Positions 53,560 through 64,000 of a DNA stretch of 64,000 nt are shown piece after piece; within the stretch, counting starts at the first letter, position 1; each line of letters opens with the position of its first letter. The position numbers were made by a program, and so were the translations under genes. The stretch lies in NCBI GenBank assembly GCA_021292165.1, contig CM037879.1:249035438-249099437 (forward strand), written 5' to 3'. The notes beneath the pieces were generated by a model that saw only the letters and a list, made by a program, of their open reading frames with translations, searched no databases and was not told where the DNA came from. This DNA comes from Shinisaurus crocodilurus (taxonomy: Eukaryota > Chordata > Lepidosauria > Squamata > Shinisauridae).

Positions 53560-54282
53560 TGTGAAGAGAAAGCCATACCCCCACACACACGTATATGCAC
53601 ACATACCGCAAGATAGCATCAGACACCCAAGAATCACAATAGGAGTAATTAACATGCCCCCTGGCAAGTCCCTGATCTGGCAGCCAAAGGAGCTGTGGAA
53701 TATTCATTCCCAGGTGTTGGATAGAAGAAAGGAACAGCCAAAGACTCCTAGATGCCGGGCAAACAAGAAAAACCAGTCGTGCCAGGAGGGGGCACGACAA
53801 GAAGGAGGGGACCCAACAGAGGGTATAAAGCCCAGGGTCAGTGGCGGGAAAAGGGTTGTTGGTCGTGAGGCAGCAAGCTGCAAGGTCCATGGCTCAGGCC
53901 AAACCACCTTCAATCTTGGGGGAGCTCCCAGTGAACAACGCTAACATAGAACAGCCATTTTGGAGTTAAGTGGCTTTCTAGGAACAAGGCATTTCCAGGT
54001 ACGACTGTCTGTATTGCTTTTGCGGCTTGCTACCAGCTCAATTGTAGGTGTGTGCTTAGCGTGGTGCTTTGTATATGTTCTGTTATGCTCCATTAAACTC
54101 TGTTTACCCATAACAGTGTAGTAGCGTCCATTCAAAACTCGGTCTCCTCGCTCTGCCTGCGTTATAATTGGTTGCGGCTTCTGCCAGAGAGCTGCGTACC
54201 ACTGATAGAGGGCTACCCGAGTCCGGGTTAACCCCTGAGTGGCCGAACCCGCCAAGAAGGACAGTTGCAGTCTTTCTCCACA
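53560..54282 (+). mobile_element. Solo LTR, family A (copy 2)
   Basis: Starts TGTGAAGAG and ends TCTCCACA. A perfect 5-bp duplication GTGAC flanks it (53555-53559 and 54283-54287). TATAAA at 53824-53829 and an ATTAAA signal near 54091. It lies within LINE sequence directly before the YADD box. Confidence 0.93.
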
Positions 54283-54289
54283 GTGACAT

Positions 54290-54840
54290 ATCAGATGGAG
54301 TGGCCTTCCTCATCTGTTGCTTCCTTCAAACTGGCCCAGGCCCTTTAACTTGGGGGGGAAACAGAAGTGGGTTTTCTTGCAAAAAGGGTTTGAATGAGAG
54401 CAGCAATGTCTGAATTTGGGGCAAAGTAATGTATGAGTGTACAGTTTGCCCTAGCTTGCTGGCTGGCTTGAATGTGTCTGGAGCTCCTTGGCTCTGCAAT
54501 CATCTTTCTGGAATGCACCTGCTTTTTGTATAATCCATGCAAGCAATACTATTAGGATGATTAGAAGTATAACAGAAATAGTGGATAGCATATTTCTTAT
54601 TACAATTAAAGTCCTTTTCCTCTCAACTAACCAAGGAGTCATCATTGAGATCATATATTTACCTATTTGGCAGGCATGGTTGGCAGAGCTTAAGTAATCA
54701 TGTTTGGTAGGCATCACGTTCTGCAGGAATCTCTCTGCTCAACCATGTTAAAATCTACTTCATGAGTGTACAGCTTGCCCTGGCTTGCTGGCTTGCTTGA
54801 GTGTGTCCGGAGCTCCTTGCCTCTGAAACTGCCTATCTAG
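54290..54840 (-). mobile_element. LTR-like repeat family C (copy 3)
   Basis: Inverse of 40059-40620. It again shows the 85-base unit twice (about 54435-54530 and 54765-54835) around a 240-base middle, so the terminal-repeat layout is conserved between copies. Confidence 0.6.
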
Positions 54841-55564
54841 CTGCTTATACTGCGAGAGGAGCACAGAGGTGACCTTCACCTCTGCACTCCTCCCTCTCTG
54901 CAAAGGATGCCTTTAATCCTCCATGTGAGTTACGGGCATCCCCACTGGATTTTGCTCCAAGCATTGCATGATTATGAGGTTGCTAGAGATTTAATACTGC
55001 AATATTTGGTGTAGATCTTAGGATTTAAAGAAGTTAGTACCCAAGAATGTTAGGAAAATGTGTATTTGAAATAAAATGTTGAGCCATCTTTAGTGACAGC
55101 TCTCTCTGCCTCCTCACCTGGTCCAGGGACCCGGAGCAGCAAAGCAATGCCCACCAGTCCTGAGGTCTCTGTCCAGTGCTGTTGTGCTTGTTGGTGATGG
55201 GAGGGGGGCAAGGGAGCGAGTGAGGATGTACTGGGACGTAAAAACCCCACTATGTTGAATGGGTTTTACTCCCTAGTATTTGTGTACGTTTGCAGCCTAA
55301 CAGCATGGGTTATTACAGTCCACAATACATCCCCACGCTCTCTTTTGACAGTGCGTCAATTTCATTTTGCAATCAATCGAGAAATATTTAAGGTGCCATA
55401 CAGCTCTTTGCTGGTCCCAGGCACTCCACCCTCCTCATTTGGATTTGGGCCTGAAAGACCAAAGAATAGTGTGGGTGCATGGAGGGTAAGTTTTAAGCAA
55501 GCACAATTTGGGACATTGCACAGTTCTGTCCTGAAAGCAAGCAAGAACTTACGGTAATTAGCTT
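54841..55564. other. No gene seen
   Basis: Non-coding; searched for later REG4-like exons without success. Confidence 0.4.
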
Positions 55565-55669
55565 GCCTTCTTTTTTTTTCTTTTCTTTTAAATTTTTTTT
55601 ATTTAGAATTTTTCAAACACTTTATAAAACAACTAAATAACAAACATACAACTTACATAGTGCTCCCAT

Positions 55670-56157
55670 TGTTGTAAAAATTCAGTAATGCATGTTTAAA
55701 GTAATAAAATGCTTCTCTCTGTAACTTTCTGCCTGTTGCTTAGACTGATGTTTAGACTATGAGACAAAGACAGGAATGTTGCCTTCCTGCTTATCTTCTT
55801 CTCTTTGCTAGCTAAAGACAGTGGGTTAAAGGGGACTGAAGGAGTTAGTATGACCTGACTTACCTCTGTTCCAGTTGCTTAGAATGCATGTTTAAGATTT
55901 TGTTTACCTTTCTGTATTTTTCCCTTTCTCAGCTAGAAATTTCTGTTAGTACGGCACATGCGTGGGATTGCGTCAGAAGATACTGTATAAATTGATAACA
56001 TTTCAACCTCCATGTTAAGATGCAGCTTTGCAGTATTATACTCCCACATCTCACTATTCTCGAGAATAAATCTGTTGGACCACTGCCAGTCTTTCTCTCC
56101 TTCCTAATTTGCATGATTTGAACTGGGTACATTAGGATCTAGCATGTTTTTGCAACA
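55670..56157 (+). mobile_element. Solo LTR with 4-bp duplication
   Basis: Ends TGTTGTAAAAA and TTTTTGCAACA are inverted repeats; CCAT is duplicated at 55666-55669 and 56158-56161. TATAAA near 55985 and AATAAA near 56066 give the plus orientation. Unlike families A and B; the 4-bp duplication suits a gammaretrovirus-like (class I) element. Confidence 0.9.
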
Positions 56158-56466
56158 CCATCACCACGGGACTAAAGAATACATTCTATCTCTATATAAT
56201 CTATTGTTATTCATTATTCCAAAAATACAACATATCTTCTTGACATGACATGCTCCCTTTCCCCTTATTTAACACAAAATCCAAAAATAAACCCAGATAT
56301 CCTTACAATTGTTTTTCTTTAATTGTCCCCTTTTACATTTGATATTACAAGTTAACATATTGTTTAAAGCCATATCCCACAGTGATAGAGAAAAGTTGCT
56401 GAACTTTCCATTTTGTATGTAGTTTATAATAACTAAATAAAATTTATTTTAAAAACCTACATTGTT

Positions 56467-56645
56467 ATCTGTGGCTTTTGCTGGCTCAGCTTGTCTGAGT
56501 GTGGAAAGCTAAGCAGGGTCAGGTCTGGTTATTACTTGGATGGGAGACCCCTCCTCTAGTTTCCTGCATTGAGCAGGGGGGTTGGACTCGATGGCCTTGT
56601 AGGCCCCTTCCAACTCTATGATCTATGAAATCTATGAAATCTACC
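56467..56645 (+). repeat. 5S rRNA-derived SINE with CR1-like tail (copy 4, best preserved)
   Basis: GGAAAGCTAAGCAGGGTCAG and TACTTGGATGGGAGACC (56533-56549) match the internal control region of vertebrate 5S rRNA genes (A box, intermediate element and C box). The 3' half is a CR1-type tail: TTGGACTCGATGGCCTTG, CCTTCCAACTCTATGATC, then (GAAATCTAT)n. Confidence 0.92.
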
Positions 56646-56877
56646 CGCTGTTAACAAATTTACAATTAATTCAACATTTTGAGGACCAGCCACCTTTTCG
56701 GTTATTGATAACAATGCTAATTTAGGACAAACTTCCAAATCAGTACACCAACAATTTCTGATATTTCTTCAAAAATCATTTCCCAAAAATCCAATACATT
56801 TTAAAAACTCCACCACATATGAGCATACGTACCCAGCTCCTGACAACCTCTCCAACACATTGGAGAACATTTATTAT

Positions 56878-57716
56878 TGTGAAGGAAGGGGGGCTGGCTG
56901 ACCCGCCAACCCACCCTTTCCTACCCAAAGGCTCACAGAGATCTCAAGGTGCCAGACTGCCAGCCTCAGCTCTGCAATCTTACTTGAATCTCTGTTCAGG
57001 GACTTGCCTTTGACTATAACTTGGATTTAGCTGAACCAACAGAGCAACTATAAACGCCATGTGGGGTAAAAACTAAGAAGGTTTATTCAGGTAGCAGCAT
57101 TTTTAAAAGCTGATTCTTTATATCTCTCAGGCACTCACCAGTTACCTGGGGGTCCGTCTGCTTCAGGGCTTACCTCAGCCTGGCCCTGTCACAAGAGGAG
57201 ACCACCGCACCCACCCTAAGGTCCAGGGTGGGTGGCCCTCTTCAGGGCTTGCCGTAGCCACAGCCCTCATTCAGCTTTGTTCACTGGGAGCCCCCCAGGG
57301 TTGGTGGCGGAGGCCTGACCGGAGTCATGAACCTGCTTGCAGCTTGCTGCCTAACGACCAACAACAACTAGCAGCCACAGCTTGGCAATATAGCTCTTCC
57401 CCCCTCCCCTCCTCCTTTCTGTAGCTCCGCTGCCTCTAGCCAATCAGGATGAACTTCATCTGGCCAGGCAAGGGGGAGGGGTGATTCATGACTAGTGGGT
57501 TTCTGCATCTTGCATATGAAAGGCCACTGTAGACTAGACCAGTTTTTCAGGACTTTCAGGCGCCATGCTTTATCAGATACTTATGCACATTTCGCCTCTT
57601 CCCAGCCCCCAGCCGGGATTACCTGGTTTACACATGAGGAGGTGTGTGTGTGTGTGTGTGTGTGTGCAGGCGTGTGAGTGTGTGTGTAGGAACCCTCAGA
57701 GGCTCTTTTCTTTACA
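56878..57716 (-). mobile_element. Solo LTR, family B (copy 3)
   Basis: Plus-strand edges TGTGAAGGAAGG and TTTCTTTACA; perfect 5-bp duplication ATTAT (56873-56877 and 57717-57721). Inserted in the L1. Confidence 0.93.
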
Positions 57717-58384
57717 ATTATCTATTTTGTTTATTCTCACCGGAGTCAGGTACCATCTCCAAATTAACTTATAGAAATTCTCTTTTATCATTATTGACAT
57801 ATTTTTCAATATTCACCTATCCAATATCTTATTCCACTCTTCTTTTGCTATTTCCTCTTCAAACTCTGTATCCTAAACCATCTTAAGATTTTCCGCTTGC
57901 TCTTCTGATTTCTGAATCATTTCATATATCATCTTTGTAATACCTCTAGCTGATACATTCCCTTCTATAAGTTCTCTAGACATAACCAACTGCTCAAATG
58001 CGGTGAATTCTCTTTCATGCTCCTGTCTCCTCTTCCATTTCTTTCCCCATTGAACTAATTGGATTAAATTTAGCCACGAAATTCTTCCTGGACCAACCCT
58101 TTCAATTATTTGTTGCCTTGTCTCCATTTTATCCAGCCAGTCCATTAATCTAATTACCTTTTTCTCTCTATAAATTTGTTCCAAATGTCTAACGTTCTCT
58201 GGAAAGTCCTCCATTACCACCACTGGAGTAAGTGGTGATATACCTGTATACATATTTCCTTGTTTCTATTCCAATTTTCTAACATATTTTTTAAATAGGG
58301 GTTTTCTAATCTTTTTGTCATATTATACCCTTGATTTGCAAATAAAAAATTTACCCCTCTAGGCTTACCCCTCTACCGCCCATG

Positions 58385-58515
58385 GTCACTTTGCGTGCGT
58401 CCCGCACGCGGCTGTCCCGCGGGGGCACCCCCGGTTGGCGTTCACATGACACGGGAACCGCGGGGGACTTCTGCTTCCCTGCGGTTCCCGTGTCGTGAGA
58501 ACAAGCCCTATGTCT
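58385..58515. mobile_element. GC-rich hairpin inside L1
   Basis: ACACGGGAACCGCGGGGGAC and, about 30 bases on, GCGGTTCCCGTGT form an inverted repeat; the patch is far more GC-rich than the L1 around it. Exact borders and duplication are not fixed, so it may be a short MITE. Confidence 0.5.
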
Positions 58516-59415
58516 TTATCCCTATCCCCTGTAAATTTCTCTCCTGCCTGATAGCGTTCGCTAACAACTCCATAACTAACACAAATAATACAGGGGAAAG
58601 GGGACATCCCTGTTTAGTTCCCCGGCCTAGGCTTATCGGTTCTGTGATTCCATCGTTTACAACTACTGACGTAACATTTTGACTTATAATTGATTAATAA
58701 CTCCTATAAACTTCTTGCCAAACCCCATAGTTTTTATTATCATCTTTAATACTGGCCATTCCACGCAATCAAAGGCTTAAAAATATCTAATGCAAGTGAA
58801 GTGAACCCCTGCCTTCAAATCATTTTTCCTTATTAAATATATTATATTTAGTACCCTTCTAGTTAAGTCCGCCATTTGTCTTCCTTGTATAAAACCGCAT
58901 TGATCTAGCCCTACTTATTTACTTACAAAACTATTCATTCTTCTCAGTTCTCGCTAGTATCGCTGATATTAGTTTAGCATCTTGATTAATTAATGATATT
59001 GGTCTATAAGAACCTGGTTCTGATAAATCCTTCCTTGGTTTCGGGATTAAAATAGTCAAGGACTGCTTCCATGAAGGGGGGGATCTCTCCCCCCTGTAAT
59101 ATATAATTAAACAACCGTTTTAACTTAGGGATTAACATTTTTTTAAATACCTTATAGTATTCCGCCCCCAGACCATCCAGTCCTGGTGTTTTTCCTTGTT
59201 TCAATTTATTTATGGCATACTCTATTTCAGTTTCCGTGAAAGGTTGCTCCATTGTCTCCCTATCTTCTTCCTGAATTCTTGTTTTTAAATTTTTACTGAT
59301 ATATTCTCTACTCATAGCTTCCAACCATTTTCCTGCCTTATATAGTTCAGAGTAATATTCATAAAATATTTTTAATTTATCCTTTAACAAATTGTGTTCC
59401 TTACCTGTTTATCTT

Positions 59416-59515
59416 NNNNNNNNNNNNNNNNNNNNNNNNNNNNNNNNNNNNNNNNNNNNNNNNNNNNNNNNNNNNNNNNNNNNNNNNNNNNNNNNNNNNN
59501 NNNNNNNNNNNNNNN
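59416..59515. other. Assembly gap (100 N)
   Basis: Exactly 100 N, a conventional placeholder for a gap of unknown size. L1 lies on the left and WBP11-related sequence on the right. Confidence 0.99.
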
Positions 59516-61162
59516 AGCATAGAGGTAGGCTTCATGGGCTCCGATTTTCTAATTGAGCAGATGCTTAATCAATTAGGTCAGTCTTATGTAATAGTGGACT
59601 GTAACAGAGAAATTCAAAACACACTTGTTTGTCTACTGTGGATTGTGATGTTCTAGGGTACGGTAGATAAGTGACTGTGAGATGGAGATATCAGATATAA
59701 CTTACCTTTTGAATATAGTGCTGAATATAACACCAAAAAAGAATGACGTATGTGTGTTTTAGTTTGTGAACAGAACTTTTTTTTTGACCTTTGTTTTCTT
59801 GAAAGAATGTTTTATTTACCGGTAAAGCAAATCGGTTTTGCACAGCAAATTAAGCATGTACTACATAATAAAAGTTAATCCATCATTCAGTACAATGAAC
59901 ACCATAATGAATGTTACTTATTGTACTAACATTCAGTTCTTAATAAAGTGTAGGCGCACATTGTTCTTTACCTTAACATTCCAATATAAGAGAAAACTGC
60001 ATTTTTGAACAAACATAATCTTCCTGTTTACCTTCCCAACCTTAACTATATTTGTCAATTTTGGTATATGCTATGTCCCAAAGCCTTAATAGCCATTCAA
60101 ATACAGAAAGTGAACATACATTTTCCATTTATAAGTTACAGTCAACCTTGCTGCTGTTAATAAATGAGTAACAAGTTTGAAATCTTATAATACTACAGAT
60201 TTCAAATAGCAAAAAATTATTACTGCTGGATCAGTGGTAACTCATAACCAGTCATATGTTGTAATATGATCCAAAATTGAAATTCAGTATTTTATAATAC
60301 ATGTTGGATTATATGTTCTAATTGGATACACTTCCAGAGGACATGAGCCAGATTTGCTCCAGTGTGCCCACAAGAAATATTACTTTGTGTTTCTTAATCT
60401 GTAAATTGAACTTTTGAGATAGTTGCTGGGATGCTCCATTTGAGCAGAGTCTGGTAGCACTCCAATGAGTAAGATCAGTTAGAAGAAAGATAGTTTTACA
60501 GCTTTTTTTGGTGCATTATCCCATGCTAAAAATACCATTCATGTTCATTTTGAGAGGGTGATGATGGGGACTCTTTAAAAAGGGATGACATAAAAACAAT
60601 GGCTGGAAATTGGGGAAAGTTAGAATACCTTGCGACAGTGATTTAATATTGTTAACAAGATTCCTTCAAGGATATGGAATGACACACCCTACCCTTACAA
60701 GGCTAAGGTCTACTTCTGACACTTCCTGTGTAAACATAATTTCCATGCAGGAAAATACACATAGCTAATATCTGAAGTGGTGGTTGAGTGTTTTCCACTG
60801 CCAGTGTGTAAGTTGGTCATAATGTTGGTGTTTGTGCATTTTCTACATGGTGGCTATCTCTGTTGGGGAATGTAATGTGGGGAATAAATGTAGGATTGGC
60901 CTTAATAGTTTTGTTTGGTAAACCCACATAAATTAGTGGGTTAATTTTTCAACTGGATGAAATGACCTGATTCCACTAGTCTATTTTATATGGATTCTAA
61001 AGCTAGTAGGGTATAAATCCTGGCTTAACTTTACTCAGAAGTAAGTTCCACTGAGTTCCATGAGACCTGTATCCTAGAAGTGTCGTTTGGATTGCAGCCC
61101 CAAAGCTTGCAAGTACTAGGTCTGAAATGATTGGCTTTTTCAGATTGTTTGTATCTTTGCAG
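59516..61162. other. Upstream/intron 1 region of WBP11, no exon seen
   Basis: AT-rich unique-looking sequence. The first WBP11 coding exon and its CpG-rich promoter were not found and are probably in or before the gap. A copy of the AGAAGTAAGTTCCACTGAG repeat lies at about 61020-61100. Confidence 0.45.
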
Positions 61163-61195
61163 GCAAGGAGGCCCGAAAGAGGGGAGCTGACGAAG
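61163..61195 (+). CDS. WBP11: WBP11 coding exon 2, one extra G
   Basis: Short exon between TTTGCAG and GTTGAG. Entered in phase 1, it reads (R)KEARKR, then ELTK only if one G of the GGGG run at 61181-61184 is ignored. Human WBP11 has KEARKRELKK here, followed by NKKQRMM as in the next exon. The expected length is 32 bases; 33 are present. This is either a sequencing/assembly insertion or a real frameshift. Given the perfect next exon and the gene's conserved role in pre-mRNA splicing, error is likelier. Confidence 0.72.
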
Positions 61196-61488
61196 GTTGA
61201 GAGATCATTGCCTTACTAAAAATAATAATCACAGGCTGGCAACCCTGTATTCCTATTGCTAGGTTCCTAACATAAGTGGGGTGGTATTCATATAGTACTT
61301 GCATGTCTTGATGTTAGCTGATGTATCTTTTCCTACCTAAAACAATTGTCTTGTCTAAGTATTTCATAAAGTTTGAGAAATGGTGCATTGCATTTGGACT
61401 GGTGTGATTAATGTTTGTAATTAATTTTATTCAGCTTTGCTTGGTGGACAACTGTCTTGTTCACATTCGTCAGTACAAGTATGTATGC

Positions 61489-61625
61489 CAGGGGTGGGCA
61501 ACTTGTAGCCCTCCAGATGTTTTGGTCTACAGCTCCTATTGGTTTCTAGCCAGCATAGCCCATGGTGGGTAATTATGGGAGTTGTAGGCCAAAACATCTG
61601 GAGGGCCGCAAGTTGCCCACCCCTG
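61489..61625. mobile_element. hAT-type hairpin MITE in WBP11 intron
   Basis: Ends CAGGGGTGGGCAACTTG and CAAGTTGCCCACCCCTG are exact complements. The flanks ATGTATGC (61481-61488) and ATCTATGC (61626-61633) match at seven of eight bases. Confidence 0.92.
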
Positions 61626-61744
61626 ATCTATGCATTGTTGACCAAAGAAACAGGATGCAGAGGAACATTTTACAATAGGAAGCAAATGATGTAAAACTAC
61701 AAAACCAGAGACTGGGTATAGTCGGTATACACACATACACATAG

Positions 61745-61774
<30 letters not shown>
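61745..61774. repeat. (AC)n microsatellite
   Basis: About 13 AC units. Confidence 0.9.
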
Positions 61775-61777
<3 letters not shown>

Positions 61778-61939
61778 TTCACATTGCCTTTAAAATCTGA
61801 ATGTAAAACCCTTCTGAGTTGCCATTTCAGAACTTATGAGGGTCAAAGTTAGAAAACTGGCACTGCTTGTTGATTATTTATAGATGTTGCCCACCTAATA
61901 CAGGATTGTTTTCTGGCTTTTATTTTCTGGTGAGTTCAG

Positions 61940-62033
61940 AACAAGAAGCAACGTATGATGGTGCGAGCTGCAGTGTTAAAGATGAAGGATCCCAAGCAAA
62001 TAATTCGGGACATGGAAAAACTTGATGAAATGG
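61940..62033 (+). CDS. WBP11: WBP11 coding exon 3
   Basis: 94-base exon with acceptor GTGAGTTCAG and donor GTGGGT. It encodes NKKQRMMVRAAVLKMKDPKQ and then IIRDMEKLDEM, identical as far as I recall to the N-terminal region of vertebrate WW-domain-binding protein 11, a nuclear splicing factor that binds WW domains through proline-rich motifs further on. Ends in phase 1, as needed for the next residue (Glu in human). The rest of the gene lies beyond the window or in distant exons. Strand is plus, reading away from the lectin genes. Confidence 0.93.
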
Positions 62034-62374
62034 GTGGGTTTGAATATATTTCTCTTTGCAACTTCAGTAGACAAAAATAGGTGTATAGTTGAGGAACTCT
62101 CTTTTTTTTTTGCCATTCCCTTTTCTCTTTTTCCTTCTTACTTCCCACATCGTGGGCTGCTAAAGAAGGGAGATATCTCTCTTCCCAGAGGTATGAATTA
62201 ATTGCATGCAAAGGGCTTTTGAAATTAAGTCGAGGGCCACATGATATTAGACCAAAGGTTGCATGCAGCCCTCGGTCCGCTGGTTGCCCTCCCCTGGATA
62301 TAGTAATGTGGCTGGTTACTGTTAAAACTTGGTAGCTATTTTTGCCTGTTTTTTTGTTTGTTTTGTTTTTTAAG

Positions 62375-63066
62375 TGTGAAGGACTGCCAACGGGTCCTTT
62401 ACTCAAGACCAGAGATCAAAGGTGCAAAACTGCCAGCCTTAGCTCTGCCGTCTTGACCTGATTCTCTCAGGGCCTTGCCCTTTGTCTATACACTGGATTT
62501 AGGTAAAACCAGGAAAGTTTATTTAAGGTGAACAGATTACAATAAAAGGTGGGGAATGAAGGAAGAGGGAGAAAGGTGGGGAGACACTTTTGGTATACAC
62601 AAGTAGAGCTACAAAACAACAAAAACTAGTTCCTTTACTATATAAATACCCAGGCACTTACTCTCTTTGCCTGGGGGTTGGTCTTCTCAGGGCCTGCCTC
62701 AGCAAAAGCCCTACTTCGCGCTGCTTCGTGTCCAGACAAACAACAACCCAAAAGAAGCCACAGCTGGCAGTATAGATCCCCCCCCTTTCAGTAGCCCTGC
62801 CCAGCTATCTTTAGCCAATCAGGATGAACTTCATCTGGGCTAGGAAGAAGAGGGGTGGTTCCTTGATCATGACTAGAGGGCTTGGGAACATTTGCATGTG
62901 AATAGCTGTGGCACAGAGACATCAAAGACATGGGAGACACTGAGGCGTCAGGGGCCATCAGTACATTTGCATGGGTTTCTCAACCTCTAGCTGGGATTAT
63001 CTTGTTTACACCTGTGGAGGTGTGTGTGTGTGTGTGTGGTGCAGGAAACTGACGCTTTTCTTCACA
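62375..63066 (-). mobile_element. Solo LTR, family B (copy 4)
   Basis: Plus-strand edges TGTGAAGGACTGCC and TTTTCTTCACA; perfect 5-bp duplication TTAAG (62370-62374 and 63067-63071). It lies in a WBP11 intron, antisense. Shorter than other copies through internal deletion. Confidence 0.93.
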
Positions 63067-63174
63067 TTAAGGAATTGTATATCACCCTTCAACAATGTTT
63101 CTAGGATGGCTTCCAAAAAAAGAGAGAAAATAAATATCAAATACTTGAACAATTCATAAAAAAGCAATTGGGAC

Positions 63175-63605
63175 AGCAGTTAACATTGTTTAGTTTTTTA
63201 AAAAAGGTTTTAGCTTGGTGTCAGTGTGTCGTCAGGCGAGCTTCAAAGTTCCACAAAGGGGGTGCCACAGCAGAAAAGCCCCCACCTCCCCAGCTGCTAT
63301 CTGCCTTTCCTCAAATGGCAGGGGTACCTGGAGGAGACCTCCAAAGGACATCTTAACTCATGGGCAGATTGATGTGGGGTTCCTTCCAGTTCCTGGGTGC
63401 CAAGCCACGTAGGGTTTTAAAAATAAGCACCAGCACTTTGAATTGTGCTCAGAAACAAACCAGGAACCAATAAAGTGCTCTGATCATCGGCATGATGTGC
63501 TCCTAATGATTGATCCCATTTAATAGCCTCGCAGATGTATTTTGGACTACTTGTAGTTGCCAGACTGTCTTCAGAGATAGAAACCTGTGTTAAAGGAGTG
63601 GTTTA
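63175..63605 (-). mobile_element. LINE fragment (CR1/L2 type)
   Basis: On the minus strand, decayed C-terminal RT sequence: the AAAGCCCTGG-type phrase around the GGGTTTTAAAAATAAGCACC segment and the TTCCACAAAGGGGGTGCCAC region match the homologous part of the LINE at 52120-53559. Confidence 0.65.
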
Positions 63606-63852
63606 CAGTAATACCTTGGATTGCAAGTAACTTGGTTTGAGAGCGTTTTGCAAGACAAGCAAATTTTTAAATATTTATTTATTTATTACTTGATATACAA
63701 GCGACGTCTTGCAATACAAGTATTGTAGTATGGCTTAAATTAAAAAATCTCTGTACAAATTTTTTTTGGGGGATTTTGTTTTGATATAAGAGTGTTTTGG
63801 ATTACAAGCACGTTTCCGGAACGAATTATGCTCTCAATCCAAGTCATGACTG
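63606..63852. mobile_element. Tigger/pogo-like MITE (copy 2)
   Basis: Ends CAGTAATACCTTGGATTG and CAATCCAAGTCATGACTG, flanked by TA on both sides (63604-63605 and 63853-63854). Reverse complement of 52330-52575 over the full 246-247 bp. Confidence 0.92.
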
Positions 63853-64000
63853 TATTTGGAAGCTCTTGTAGGAAGGAAGAAACAGAAGGAGCCTAGCATT
63901 CACGTCCTGGCTTCTTTTCTCCTTTATTGGCATCCTGGAGGAAATCTGCTTCAGACGCTCACAGTTCTGTATCTGAACCCCTTTTGCATGTGCACATTTG

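Larger units (their letters stand above)
55565..59415 (-). mobile_element. L1 LINE, nested and cut by the gap
   Basis: A minus-strand L1 whose poly-A tail appears as T-runs at 55571-55610. ORF2 pieces: reverse transcriptase with INKLKQGKTPGLDGLGAEYY (about 59004-59390) and a C-terminal part with PENVRHLEQIYREKKVI (57873-58253). Insertions: solo LTR 55670-56157, 5S SINE 56467-56645, solo LTR 56878-57716 and a GC-rich hairpin near 58385-58515. It runs into the N gap, so its 5' end is unknown. Frames are broken. Confidence 0.88.

Noticed and set aside
53267..53890. 207-codon minus-strand frame as one protein
   Set aside because: It is a chimera: only the part below 53559 is LINE reverse transcriptase; the rest is translated solo LTR.
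56466..56550. Functional 5S rRNA gene
   Set aside because: Only the internal control region is kept, the 5' half is diverged, the 3' end is replaced by a CR1-like tail, and several copies share this form; it is a SINE.

Overview
The window looks like nuclear DNA of a squamate reptile (lizard or snake). The evidence is intron-containing vertebrate genes, replication-dependent histone genes with 3' stem-loops, tRNA-derived SINEs of the Sauria type, CR1/L2/L1 LINE fragments, many hAT-type hairpin MITEs and several solo LTRs. No bacterial or organellar feature is present. A run of exactly 100 N (59416-59515) marks an unsized assembly gap.

Layout. (1) 1-6590: minus-strand retroelement debris: a Ty3/gypsy Gag N-terminus, an ERV integrase remnant, then an ERV head with gag matrix remnant, leader, tRNA-Arg-type primer site and LTR. 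(2) 7380-13140: a small histone cluster: intact H3.2 (minus), an H1 gene with a one-base frameshift (plus), an H2B remnant that keeps an octamer/CCAAT promoter and is cut by an LTR, and an H3 pseudogene (plus) about 98% identical to the H3.2 gene. (3) 20556-35598: a six-exon gene encoding a secreted F-type lectin (FTP) domain fused to a pentraxin domain, like the Xenopus pentraxin fusion protein. (4) 41894-46290: the first three coding exons of a REG4-like secreted C-type lectin; the later exons were not found. (5) 55565-59415: a heavily nested L1. (6) After the gap, two coding exons of WBP11 (plus strand).

How it fits together. From established knowledge, human WBP11 lies beside H2AJ and H4-16 at 12p12.3, so a histone cluster near WBP11 is probably ancestral synteny and supports the scaffold join across the gap. 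The two lectin genes are plausible innate-immunity/mucosal lectins set between the histones and WBP11. Their introns are filled with transposons, many datable by intact target-site duplications: seven solo LTRs, several hAT MITEs with 7-8 bp duplications, and Tigger-like MITEs.

Most striking points: (a) exon 3 of the lectin-pentraxin gene is flanked by a roughly 480 bp inverted duplication with about three substitutions between arms, a geometry suited to exon circularisation or editing; (b) the fucose-contacting His of the FTP domain is replaced by Leu; (c) two GAGTC-rich hAT-like elements carry AP-1-like sites; (d) a 5S rRNA-derived SINE with a CR1-like tail is present in four copies. All splice sites and alignments were read by eye.
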